Origin: Solirubrobacter sp035555675
GTDB lineage: Bacteria; Actinomycetota; Thermoleophilia; Solirubrobacterales; Solirubrobacteraceae
Length of the DNA: 49,038 bases
Direction: 5' to 3'
Assembly: GCA_035555675.1 (NCBI GenBank)
Contig: DATMGH010000009.1
Span: 1 to 49,038, forward strand
Part shown: piece by piece, positions 15,381 to 22,719 of the stretch
How positions within the stretch are numbered: the stretch's first letter is position 1
Layout of the letters: each line of letters begins with the position of its first letter
Position numbers and translations under genes: made by a program
Notes under the pieces: generated by a model
Told to the model about the DNA's origin: nothing
Databases searched by the model: none
Seen by the model: the letters and a program-made list of their open reading frames with translations, nothing else

Positions 15381-16850
15381 ATGGATGTCAGCGCGATCCA
15401 GGCAGCGGCGGCTGCCACCACCGCCACGTACCGATCGTTCGCGGACGCCACGCGCGCGGTCCTGGACCTGCTCGAGCGCCACAAGCCCGGCTGCGCCGTC
15501 TACATGGCGCACCTGGACCGCGGGCAGTTCATCCACCGGATCGTCGACGTCCGCGGCGGCGCGGACTTCGGGCTGCGCTCCAACCAGGCGCTCCCACTGG
15601 GCGACGCGTTCTGCTCGCACATGGCCGAGGGACGCGCGCCGCGGCGGACCGCTGACCTCGGGCGCGACGACGTCTACTCGCGCGTGGCGATGTTCAAGCG
15701 CGTCGGCGCACGGTCCTACCTCGGCGTGCCGCTCGAGCTCTCCGACGGGACGCGCGTCGGGTCGCTCGCGGGGCTGTCACACGCGCGGGACGCGTTCAGC
15801 GCCGCCGACGAGCAGCTGTTCGTGATGCTCGCGCGGGTGCTGGCGTCCGAGCTCGAGCGCGAGTCCAACGCGCGTGACCTGCGACGGTTCAACGACATGC
15901 TGCGCGACCAGGCGCGCGGAATGGGCGCGATCGGGCGCGTGGCGCAGGCGCTGGCGGCGGGCGACGACGCGCGGGTGTCGATCTGCGAGGCCGCCGGCGA
16001 GGTGATGGACGCGCCGGTCGCGTTCCTGCTGGAGCCCAAGGGGCGCGAGTTCGTCTCGACCGCGATGAGCGGCGTCACGGTGCAGCCGGTGACGATCCAG
16101 CCGCGCGGGGAGACCCCCGGCGGGCGCGCGTTCACCGCCACCGAGTCCTACTTCGTGGCCGACGCCCGCAACCACCCGGCGCTCGCGGCGCCGCTGGTGG
16201 AGGCGACGTCCGCCCGGTCGGCGGTGTTCGAGCCGGTGCTGCGCGACGGCGAGGTCGCGGGCGTGCTGATCGTGATCTGGCAGCGGCCGCTGGAGGCGCT
16301 GCCGGAGGCGGCGAGCGTGCTGCGGCTGGTCGCGGCGCAGGCGGCGATCGCGATCGAGCACGCGGCGCTGCGGGCGCGCGTGTCCTCGCTGGCGCTGACC
16401 GACGGGTTGACCGGGCTGGTCACGCGGCGCGTGTTCGAGGAGGAGCTGCCGCGCGAGATCGCCCGGGCGCGGCGGGCGGAGTCGCCGCTGGCGATCGCGT
16501 GGCTGGACCTCGATCACATGAGCGCGTTCAACCTCCTGCGTGGCGAGGGCGAGGGCGACCGGCTGATCAAGGAGACCGCGGCGCGCTGGCGCGGGGAGCT
16601 GCGCGAGGTGGACTCGCTGGCGCGGCTGGACGGCGTCGAGTTCGCGGTGATCCTGCCCGGGTGCGGGCTCGGCGAGGCGGTCGAGGTGCTCGACCGGGTG
16701 CGCGGGGCGACGCCGCGCGGGCAGACCGCGTCGGCCGGCGTCGCGCGCTGGAACGGCGAGGAGCCCGCGGAGCTGCTGATGCTGCGCGCGCAGGACGCGC
16801 TGGCGGCAGCGAAGTCGTCCGGGCGCAACGTCACGATTCCAGCGGAGTGA
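15381..16850 (+). CDS. GAF-GAF-GGDEF protein with a degenerate active site but intact I-site
   Basis: 489 aa. Two GAF-like sensor domains (about residues 15-165 and 190-320) are followed by a GGDEF domain (about 330-485; LTDGLTGLVTRRVFEEEL, AWLDLDHMSAFN). The active-site loop reads DGVEF at 417-421 instead of GG(D/E)EF, so diguanylate cyclase activity is doubtful. The product-inhibition motif R408-E-V-D411 is present at the correct 5-residue spacing. Such proteins can work as c-di-GMP receptors rather than enzymes. The first GAF has the FCSHM and GVPLE motifs of phytochrome-like GAFs. A GTG at 15378 immediately precedes the ATG and is an alternative start. Confidence 0.85.
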   Translation: MDVSAIQAAAAATTATYRSFADATRAVLDLLERHKPGCAVYMAHLDRGQFIHRIVDVRGGADFGLRSNQALPLGDAFCSHMAEGRAPRRTADLGRDDVYSRVAMFKRVGARSYLGVPLELSDGTRVGSLAGLSHARDAFSAADEQLFVMLARVLASELERESNARDLRRFNDMLRDQARGMGAIGRVAQALAAGDDARVSICEAAGEVMDAPVAFLLEPKGREFVSTAMSGVTVQPVTIQPRGETPGGRAFTATESYFVADARNHPALAAPLVEATSARSAVFEPVLRDGEVAGVLIVIWQRPLEALPEAASVLRLVAAQAAIAIEHAALRARVSSLALTDGLTGLVTRRVFEEELPREIARARRAESPLAIAWLDLDHMSAFNLLRGEGEGDRLIKETAARWRGELREVDSLARLDGVEFAVILPGCGLGEAVEVLDRVRGATPRGQTASAGVARWNGEEPAELLMLRAQDALAAAKSSGRNVTIPAE

Positions 16851-16927
16851 CGTGTGGCCGCCGGGGCAGGGATCCCGGCAGGTTTACAGAAGTCCGCTTT
16901 GGCGTCGTGTACCCTTTCGCGCCTGAA

Positions 16928-17075
16928 CAGAGCACAGCCGAGTCTCCTCGCCTCAGGGCGGGGGGAGCGGGGGACCCAGTACGGCCTTGGTCAGGCCGAT
17001 GGGGCGAATCGTCGTCTTGGTGCGACGTAGCGCAGGCCTGCGCGAGCCCGACAGCTAACCCCGTAGGCCCGAGGC
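16928..17075 (+). ncRNA. c-di-AMP (ydaO/yuaA-type) riboswitch
   Basis: The leader between 16851 and 17090 contains the family's conserved blocks in order: GCCGAGTC, GGGGGAGCGGGGGACCCA, GGCCGATGGGGCGAATC, a hairpin GTCG...CGAC, a second hairpin GCGCAGGCCTGCGC, and GACAGCTAACCCCGTAGGC. The match to actinobacterial ydaO leaders, which typically precede rpf, NLP/P60 and M23 cell-wall hydrolases, is strong. It ends about 6-10 nt before the Shine-Dalgarno of the M23 gene. No intrinsic terminator is evident, so control may act on translation or Rho access. In this class c-di-AMP normally turns expression off. Confidence 0.9.
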
Positions 17076-17078
17076 CCA

Positions 17079-17086
17079 GAGGAGTG
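17079..17086 (+). promoter_or_regulatory. Shine-Dalgarno that fixes the TTG start of the M23 peptidase
   Basis: AGAGGAG lies about 6 nt upstream of TTG 17091 and no ATG or GTG is suitably placed, so the unusual TTG start is supported. It immediately follows the riboswitch and could be masked by its final helix. Confidence 0.7.
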
Positions 17087-17090
17087 AGAG

Positions 17091-19070
17091 TTGTCTGCTC
17101 ACGAGTTGTCGTACCCGAAATTTGATGCCCGCGATCTAGGGGATGTTGCGCTCTGGGAGCGCTCGTTGGCGCGGTCCCGGCACCGGCGCGAGATCACGGA
17201 AGCGGCGCGGCGGGGGGCGACGCGGCGCAAGGGCGCTGCGTTGGCGGTCAGCGCCTCGATGGCGGCGGGGCCGGTGGCGTCGCCGTTCGCGGCGCTGGCG
17301 TCGGCGGGGCGGGGGCCGGCCGCGGCGTCGGCGTCGTCCTCGTCGGAGCGGTCCGTCGTTTCGATGCCCTCGACGTCGCTGGTCTCCTTCGGGGACACCG
17401 GGGCGGCGGTGGCCGCGGTGCAGCGGCAGGTGGGGGTCGACGACGACGGGATCTTCGGGCCGATCACGCGGGCTGCCGTCGCGTCCTTCCAGAAGCGGTA
17501 CGGGCTGACCGTCACGGGGACGGTCGACGCGCGGACGTGGACGGCGCTGTTCCGGTCGAACGCGACGTTCGTCGGCAAGGGCGGGAAGACGGTCATGACC
17601 GTGTACGGGCGCACCGGGGGTGCCGCGGCGCCGTCGGGGTCCGATTCCTCCGCCCCGCGCTCGGCTTCGCCGCGCTCGAAGTCGCCGCGGTCGTCCGTGC
17701 CGCGCTCCACGTCGCCTCGCTCCACGTCGCCTCGTTCGACGTCGCCTCGGTCGACGTCGCCGCGGTCCACCGCGCCGGCGACGTCGACCGACCCGGCGAT
17801 CAACCGCTCCACGCCGACGAACCCCCTGTCCACCACGCCGGTGTCGGACACGACGACGAGCGGCGGGTGCGGCAGCGGGCGGATCACGACGCCGGTCTCC
17901 GGCACCGTGACCGGGCACTACGGCGAGACCCGGCCGGGGCACACGCACGCCGGTCAGGACATCGCCGCGCCCGCGGGCACGAGCGTTCGCGCCGCCCAGT
18001 GCGGCACCGTCACCCAGGCCGGGTACGACGGGTCCGGCTACGGCAACCTCGTCTGCATCCAGCACGACAACGGCGTCTCCACGTGTTACGCGCATCTGTC
18101 CGCGATCAACACGACCAAGGGCGCGTACGTCCACGTCGGGGACGTGATCGGCAAGGTCGGCTGCACGGGCAACTGCACCGGGCCGCACCTGCACTTCGAG
18201 GTGCGCGCGAACGGCAAGGCCACGGACCCGGCGCCGTACCTCGCGGGCTCCAAGTCGATTCCGGCCAGCGGCAGCGCCGCGAAGGCGGCCTCCGCGAAGC
18301 CTAAGGCGACGGCCACGCTCGCGTCCACGAGCACGGTGAGCAGCGGCGGCGGCGCGACCGCGAAGGCCGCCCTCGCCTCGTCGGACGCGGCGCGCGGCGG
18401 CGACGCCGCGACGGTGGCTTCGGCCGCGGTCCAGACGGCTCCGGCCGAGCCCGCCGCGGACCCGGCGCTCGCCGCTCCGGCCGCCGACCCGGCGCTCGCC
18501 GCTCCGGCCGCAGACCCGACGGCCGCCGCTCCGGCCGCAGACCCGACGGCCGCCGTTCCGGCGGCGGCCACTTCGGCGCCGGCCTCGCCGGCCGAGAGCA
18601 CCGAGGCAGCGGCCGCGCCGGCGTCCACCCCGGCCACGCCGCCCGCCGCCGCCCCGGCCGCGACCCCCGACGCCGCGACGGAGGCACCCGCCACCGAGTC
18701 CGCGCCCGCTTTCGAGCCGGCCTCGTCGACGGCTCCGACGGAGAGCGCCGAGGCGGCGCCCGCGCCGGAGGCCACGGCGCCCGCCACCTCCGAGGCCGCG
18801 ACGGAAGCTCCCGCCTCGCCGCCCGCCGACCCCGCGCCCGCCGCTTCGACGCCGGCTGCGGAGAGCGCCGAGGAGGCGTCCGCCCCGGCCTCGCCGCCCG
18901 CCGACACCGCCCCGGCCGCGAGCTCCGACGCCGCAACAGAAACGCCCGACTCGCCGCCCGCCGACGCCGCGCCTGCCACTTCGGCGCCGGCCGAGAGCAC
19001 CGCGGAAGCGGCCACCGAGTCGGAGTCGGCGCCCGCGGATGCCGGCGCTGGGGACGCGTCGGGGTCCTGA
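17091..19070 (+). CDS. Peptidoglycan-binding M23 (LytM-type) endopeptidase under c-di-AMP riboswitch
   Basis: 659 aa. A basic N-terminal segment (about 1-45) precedes a hydrophobic export segment (AALAVSASMAAGPVASPFAALASA). A PG_binding_1 domain follows (about 100-155; VQRQVGVDDDGIFGPITRAAV), then eight PRSxS pentapeptide repeats, then an M23 domain (about 270-385) with zinc ligands in HTHAGQD and HLHFEV. A long Ala/Pro/Glu tail (about 400-659) starts with AADPALAAP repeats. It should cleave peptide cross-links of peptidoglycan outside the membrane. The TTG start is set by AGAGGAG. Low-complexity regions could be wall-spanning. Confidence 0.92.
   Translation: MSAHELSYPKFDARDLGDVALWERSLARSRHRREITEAARRGATRRKGAALAVSASMAAGPVASPFAALASAGRGPAAASASSSSERSVVSMPSTSLVSFGDTGAAVAAVQRQVGVDDDGIFGPITRAAVASFQKRYGLTVTGTVDARTWTALFRSNATFVGKGGKTVMTVYGRTGGAAAPSGSDSSAPRSASPRSKSPRSSVPRSTSPRSTSPRSTSPRSTSPRSTAPATSTDPAINRSTPTNPLSTTPVSDTTTSGGCGSGRITTPVSGTVTGHYGETRPGHTHAGQDIAAPAGTSVRAAQCGTVTQAGYDGSGYGNLVCIQHDNGVSTCYAHLSAINTTKGAYVHVGDVIGKVGCTGNCTGPHLHFEVRANGKATDPAPYLAGSKSIPASGSAAKAASAKPKATATLASTSTVSSGGGATAKAALASSDAARGGDAATVASAAVQTAPAEPAADPALAAPAADPALAAPAADPTAAAPAADPTAAVPAAATSAPASPAESTEAAAAPASTPATPPAAAPAATPDAATEAPATESAPAFEPASSTAPTESAEAAPAPEATAPATSEAATEAPASPPADPAPAASTPAAESAEEASAPASPPADTAPAASSDAATETPDSPPADAAPATSAPAESTAEAATESESAPADAGAGDASGS
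17655..17774 (+). repeat. Eight in-frame 15-bp repeats (PRSxS) in the M23 gene
   Basis: Consecutive codons give PRSAS, PRSKS, PRSSV, four PRSTS and PRSTA. The middle copies are almost identical at DNA level, so copy number could vary by slippage. They form a cationic linker between the peptidoglycan-binding and peptidase domains. Confidence 0.85.
18453..18560 (+). repeat. Four in-frame 27-bp repeats (AADPALAAP) in the M23 gene
   Basis: Two copies encode AADPALAAP and two AADPTAAAP/VP, nearly identical at DNA level. They open the Ala/Pro-rich C-terminal tail. Confidence 0.85.
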
Positions 19071-19084
19071 CCGGCATGTAGCGT

Positions 19085-19123
19085 GTGGTCACTTACGGCC
19101 CTCCGAGGGCGGTAAGTGACCAC
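19085..19123. terminator. Perfect long hairpin, bidirectional terminator between convergent genes
   Basis: GTGGTCACTTAC pairs exactly with GTAAGTGACCAC (12 bp). After one G-G mismatch there is an inner stem GCCCT/AGGGC with loop CCG. It starts 15 nt after the M23 stop and ends 5 nt before the stop of the convergent gene. Its AGTGACCACT arm is shared with other intergenic repeats in the window. Confidence 0.8.
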
Positions 19124-19128
19124 TGGCG

Positions 19129-19524
19129 TCAGCGTTCGAGGGCTGCGCGGACTTCGGCGTCGGCGCGTTCGGCGGCGGTGTCCGTCCAGCGCCAGCGCAC
19201 GCCCTCGTCGATCACGAACGTCGCCTGGCCGTGGTCCTGGACGCGCTCGACCTCCACGTGCACGATCGCGATCCGCTCGCGCTCCTCGACCACGGCGCCG
19301 CGGCCGATCACGGTCAGCGCGAGATCGCCGGCGGCGAGGATTGTCACCGCGCAGCGCGGATCCTGCCGCAGCCGCGCGAGTGACTCGCGCCGGTGCGCGA
19401 GCGCGAACGCCAGCGTCCGCGGCCCGCGCCGGACGACCGTCGAGACCGGGATCGCGTGCGGCTCGCCCGCGCCGGTGGAGAGCACCGCGACGGTGCCCGG
19501 CGGCCACTCGGGAAGCTCGTCCAT
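19129..19524 (-). CDS. Pyridoxamine 5'-phosphate oxidase-family (flavin/F420) protein
   Basis: 131 aa single-domain split beta-barrel protein. VAVLSTGAGEPHAIPVSTVV and LAFALAHRRESLARLRQDPRCAVTIL are the typical opening of the PNPOx-like family, which binds FMN or F420 and reduces or oxidises small molecules. The C-terminal part covers the remaining barrel strands. Substrate and cofactor are not predictable here; in actinobacteria many are F420-dependent. It is convergent with the M23 gene and 169 nt downstream of the helicase gene. Confidence 0.8.
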   Translation of the reverse strand: MDELPEWPPGTVAVLSTGAGEPHAIPVSTVVRRGPRTLAFALAHRRESLARLRQDPRCAVTILAAGDLALTVIGRGAVVEERERIAIVHVEVERVQDHGQATFVIDEGVRWRWTDTAAERADAEVRAALER

Positions 19525-19693
19525 CCCGCGAGGCTACCGCCCGCCGGGAGCGGGCAGAGCCGCGCCGGCGGGCCGAGAGGCGCGGACGGGCGAAAAGGCG
19601 CCGGCCGGCCGAGCAGCGCGCGCGGGCAGAGGCACCGGCGGTGGAGAGGCGCGGGCGGTGGGCGTCGCCGCCGCCCGCCGACGCGGGGCGCGC

Positions 19694-21364
19694 TCAGCGC
19701 CGCCGCGCGATCTCCTTCTCCAGCAACCGGTTCGCGCGCTCGAGCTGGTCGTCCGTCGCCTTGTCGACCGACGCGGCGCCGACGTCGCGGTTGAGGCGGC
19801 CGTTGATGACCCGGTGCGCCTCGCCCGTCAGCCGCGCCAGGGTCCCGACCAGCGCGGCCCGCTCGGCGCGCAGCCGCTCGCGCTTCTCGAACGCCGTCTC
19901 CGGCTCCAAGGACGCGGGGGCCGCCGCGGCCGGCGTCGTCGTGAACGCCGCGAGCGCCGGGGAGGCGGCGGGCGGCGCTGGCTCGGCGAACAACTGCAGC
20001 GCGTCGCCGGGCTGCGTCGTCTGCAGCACGTCCTCGTCGCGTCGCGCGCTCGACCACAGGGCGCGGAAGGCCTCGCCGGTCTCGGTTCGCTCGGCGCGCT
20101 CGGCGACCTCCTCGCCGGACACGGAGTCGAAGACGAGCGCGTGGTTGCGCTCCTCCTCGATCTCGATCGCGAGCTTCTTCAGCCGCGGGTCCGACGGTAG
20201 GAAGACGTGCGACATCTGCTCCTTCGGCGCGGGCGTGCGCCGGATGAAGCGCCCGATCACCTGCCGGAAGAACAGCTCGGTGCGCGCGTTGGTCGCGTAC
20301 ACGCCGACGCGCAGGCGAGGAACGTCGACGCCCTCGGAGACCATCAGCACCGAGACCAGCCACGGCGACGAGCCCGCCGAGAAGCGGGCGATCCGCGCCG
20401 AAGCGTCCGCCGCGTCGGAGTGCACGATGTCCGGCCGCTCGCCGGTGATCCGCTCGAGCCGGGCCGCGAGCTTCTCCGCGTGCTCCTTGTCGATCGCGAT
20501 CACGAGACCGCCCGCGTCCGGATGGGTGCCGGCCCGCAGCCCGCGCAGCTCGGCGTCCGCGTCGCGGAGCACGTGCGTGATCCAGTCGCCGTCCGGGTCC
20601 AGCGCGGTGCGCAGGCGCCGTGCGGCCTCCGCGGCGGGCAGGACGACGTCGAAGTCCGCGCTGCGGACCTTGCCGTCGCTGACCCACTCCATGTCGCCGC
20701 CGTACGTGTGGAACGTGACCGGCCGGCACACGCCGTCCAGCAGCGCCTGCGTGTACCCGTAGTCGTAGTCCGCGCGGGAGACGCCCGTGTCGTCGTAGTT
20801 GACCCACGGGATCGGCGAGTTGTCCGACCGGAACGGCGTGCCCGACAGCAGCAGCCGGAACCCGGCGCGCTCGAACGCGCCGACGGTCGAGCGGCCCCAG
20901 CTCGCGTCCTCCCCCATGTGGTGAGGCTCGTCGGCGATCAGCAGCGTCGGACGCTCGGCGCAGCGGCGGCGGTGGACCGACGGGTCCGCCGCGACGGTCG
21001 CGTAGGTGACCGAGACCCCGTGGCGGTCGCGTGGCTCGGGGCCGGCGGAGTTCGGCCGGTTCGGCTCGAGGTGGATGCCGTAGCGCGCCGCGTCGAGCGC
21101 CCACTGGCGGCAGATGTGCGTCGTCGGCGCGATCACGGCGACGCGCGACACGCGGCCCTCGGAGAGCATCCGGTGGGCGATGTGCAGGCCGAACGTGGTC
21201 TTGCCCGCGGCGGGCGTGGCGGACGCCAGGAACGCGTCGCCGGAATGGTCGAAGACGGCGGCCGCGGCAGCCTGCTGCCACGCGCGCAGCGGCCGGCCGG
21301 TGGGCCAGGACGGCAGGGAACGGCCCGCCGCGAGGCGGGGAGGAGCATCGGTCTCGTACGTCAC
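19694..21364 (-). CDS. DEAD/DEAH-box superfamily II helicase
   Basis: 556 aa. Motif I SATPAAGKTTFG (about residues 46-57), Ia VIAPTTHICRQW, motif II IADEPHH, motif III LLSGTPFRSD, a helicase C half with VSEGVDVPRL (motif V) and QVIGRFIRR (motif VI), then a Pro/Ala linker and a C-terminal basic helix-rich region (about 470-556). This is a RapA/UvrB-like 'DEAD/DEAH box helicase' of the type often annotated as a diffuse nuclease-linked helicase, but no nuclease is adjacent. The GTG 21364 start was chosen because upstream sequence is GC-rich low-complexity repeat. Target (DNA or RNA) unknown. Confidence 0.88.
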   Translation of the reverse strand: MTYETDAPPRLAAGRSLPSWPTGRPLRAWQQAAAAAVFDHSGDAFLASATPAAGKTTFGLHIAHRMLSEGRVSRVAVIAPTTHICRQWALDAARYGIHLEPNRPNSAGPEPRDRHGVSVTYATVAADPSVHRRRCAERPTLLIADEPHHMGEDASWGRSTVGAFERAGFRLLLSGTPFRSDNSPIPWVNYDDTGVSRADYDYGYTQALLDGVCRPVTFHTYGGDMEWVSDGKVRSADFDVVLPAAEAARRLRTALDPDGDWITHVLRDADAELRGLRAGTHPDAGGLVIAIDKEHAEKLAARLERITGERPDIVHSDAADASARIARFSAGSSPWLVSVLMVSEGVDVPRLRVGVYATNARTELFFRQVIGRFIRRTPAPKEQMSHVFLPSDPRLKKLAIEIEEERNHALVFDSVSGEEVAERAERTETGEAFRALWSSARRDEDVLQTTQPGDALQLFAEPAPPAASPALAAFTTTPAAAAPASLEPETAFEKRERLRAERAALVGTLARLTGEAHRVINGRLNRDVGAASVDKATDDQLERANRLLEKEIARRR

Positions 21365-21400
21365 GGGACGGAGAACGCTAGGAGGCGGATCGGACGGCGC

Positions 21401-21460
21401 GGGCGGTGGCGGCGCGAGTGGCCTCGTTCGTGCCGCAGGCGCCAGAAAGTGACCACTCGC
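21401..21460. repeat. 60-bp intergenic repeat, copy 1
   Basis: Contains GCGAGTGG...CCACTCGC as an inverted repeat around a loop with GTGCCGCAGGCGCCAGAAAG; identical over 60 nt to the copy at 21564. The 3' half (GCCAGAAAGTGACCACTCGC) recurs at 48991. Confidence 0.85.
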
Positions 21461-21563
21461 CGCGCCGGCGGCGGGCAGGCGCGGGCGACGAGACGCGCCC
21501 GCGGCGGGCGCGCGCGGGTTGCGAGGCGCGCCTGCGGGGAGCGCGCGCGGGCGCGAGGCGCGC

Positions 21564-21623
21564 CGGGGCGGTGGCGGCGCGAGTGGCCTCGTTCGTGCCG
21601 CAGGCGCCAGAAAGTGACCACTC
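21564..21623. repeat. 60-bp intergenic repeat, copy 2
   Basis: Exact copy of 21401-21460, 163 nt downstream, with the same inverted-repeat arms. The flanking GC-rich simple sequence is also similar, so the whole 163-nt unit looks tandemly duplicated and partly diverged. Confidence 0.85.
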
Positions 21624-21780
21624 GCGGCGCCCGCGGCGGGCGGGCGCGGGTTGCGAGGCGGGCGCCGGGCGCGAGGCGCGGGGCGGCGGGCGCGCGGGGG
21701 GCGAGGCGCGTCGGCGGGCGGCGCCCGGGCGCGGGGCGGCGGCGGGCGGAAAAGCCGGGGAACGCGTTGTTGTACGCTCA

Positions 21781-22680
21781 ATGATCGTGTCCCTCCAAGT
21801 CACCCACTTCACCGATCCCGGCTGCCCCTGGGCCTGGTCGGCCTCCCCCGCCATCGCCGCGTTGAAGTGGCGATACGGCGACCAGCTCGAGTGGCGCAAC
21901 GTGATGATCGGCCTGACCGAAAACGGCGCGGAGTACGAGCGGCGCGGCTACACGCCCGCCTCGCAGGCCCGCGGCTACCGCACGTTCCGCGAGCGCGGCA
22001 TGCCGTTCACGACCGAGCCGCGCGAAAGGGTCCACGGCACTTGGCCGATGTGCCGCGTCGTGGTCGCCACCCGGAGCCTGCACCCCGACCGCGAGTACGC
22101 CGTCTTCCGCGCGCTCCAGCTCGCGCAGTTCACCAGCACCGCCTACCTGGAGGACCCGAAGCAGTTGCACGACGCGATCGCGTGGGTGCCCGGCATCGAC
22201 GCCGAGGAGATCGTCGCCGCCGCCGGCACGCCCGAGATCGAGGCGCTCTTCGCCCAGGACCGCGACGCCGCCCGCTCCGCTGCCGGCAGCCCGACCGAGT
22301 TCCAGGACAAGCACGCCAACACCGACGGCCGCGTCCGCTACACCGCGCCGAGCATCCAGTTCACGAACGCGGACGGCCAGACGCTCGAGGCCGGCGGCTT
22401 TCAGTCCTTCGAGGCCTACGACGTGCTGATCGCGAACCTCGACCGCAGCCTCACGCGCCGCTCGCCGGCGACCGACGCCGCCGAGGTGCTCAAGGCCTTC
22501 CCGGACGGCCTGACGACCGCCGAGGTCGCCCAGATCATGGCCGAGGACAAGTACGCGCCGGACCGCGACGCGGCCGAGGACAGCCTGATCGCCGCCACCG
22601 GCGACGAGCGCGCGAGCCGCGTTCCCTTCGGGCACGACGCCCTCTGGGTGCCCGCGGCGCCCGTCGCCGCGGCCGTGTGA
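21781..22680 (+). CDS. DsbA-family (thioredoxin-fold) oxidoreductase/isomerase
   Basis: 299 aa. The N-terminus VTHFTDPGCPWAWSASPAI has the DPxCPW(A)W motif of DsbA-like proteins of the FrnE/2-hydroxychromene-2-carboxylate isomerase type. Only one Cys is in the active site (C-P-W-A), so a classical CxxC dithiol is absent and a glutathione/mycothiol-S-transferase-like or isomerase role is more likely. Residues about 60-210 are the helical insertion. The C-terminal about 60 residues (DGLTTAEVAQIMAEDKYAPDR...) resemble an appended small helical domain. No signal peptide; cytoplasmic. Confidence 0.82.
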   Translation: MIVSLQVTHFTDPGCPWAWSASPAIAALKWRYGDQLEWRNVMIGLTENGAEYERRGYTPASQARGYRTFRERGMPFTTEPRERVHGTWPMCRVVVATRSLHPDREYAVFRALQLAQFTSTAYLEDPKQLHDAIAWVPGIDAEEIVAAAGTPEIEALFAQDRDAARSAAGSPTEFQDKHANTDGRVRYTAPSIQFTNADGQTLEAGGFQSFEAYDVLIANLDRSLTRRSPATDAAEVLKAFPDGLTTAEVAQIMAEDKYAPDRDAAEDSLIAATGDERASRVPFGHDALWVPAAPVAAAV

Positions 22681-22685
22681 AGCGC

Positions 22686-22713
22686 GGGGCGCCGCGGCGA
22701 GCCGCGGCGCCCC
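22686..22713. terminator. Perfect 12-bp GC hairpin between convergent genes
   Basis: GGGGCGCCGCGG-CGAG-CCGCGGCGCCCC, starting 6 nt after the DsbA-family stop and ending 7 nt before the M6 protease stop. There is no T-run, as is common for actinobacterial terminators. Confidence 0.75.
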
Positions 22714-22719
22714 GTCACC

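Larger units (their letters stand above)
21365..21780. other. 416-nt intergenic region with low-complexity GC-rich repeats
   Basis: The spacer between the divergent helicase and DsbA-family genes consists mostly of GGCGCG/GCGGGC simple sequence. It contains two identical 60-bp copies of a palindrome-containing repeat, 163 nt apart. Several frames are open across it, but their translations are Arg/Ala/Gly strings without domain character, so I see no gene. The DsbA-family promoter must lie near its right end. Confidence 0.7.

Noticed and set aside
16883..16915. TTTACA ... TACCCT as promoter of the riboswitch transcript
   Set aside because: The spacing is about 21 nt, outside the 16-19 nt norm, and the -10 match is weak.
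17655..17774. Regular short repeats considered as a CRISPR array
   Set aside because: They are in-frame 15-bp coding repeats without spacers, and no cas genes are present.
21406..21780. Open frames through the GC-rich spacer before the DsbA-family gene
   Set aside because: The translation is low-complexity Arg/Ala/Gly, includes two copies of the intergenic repeat, and has no start with a ribosome binding site.
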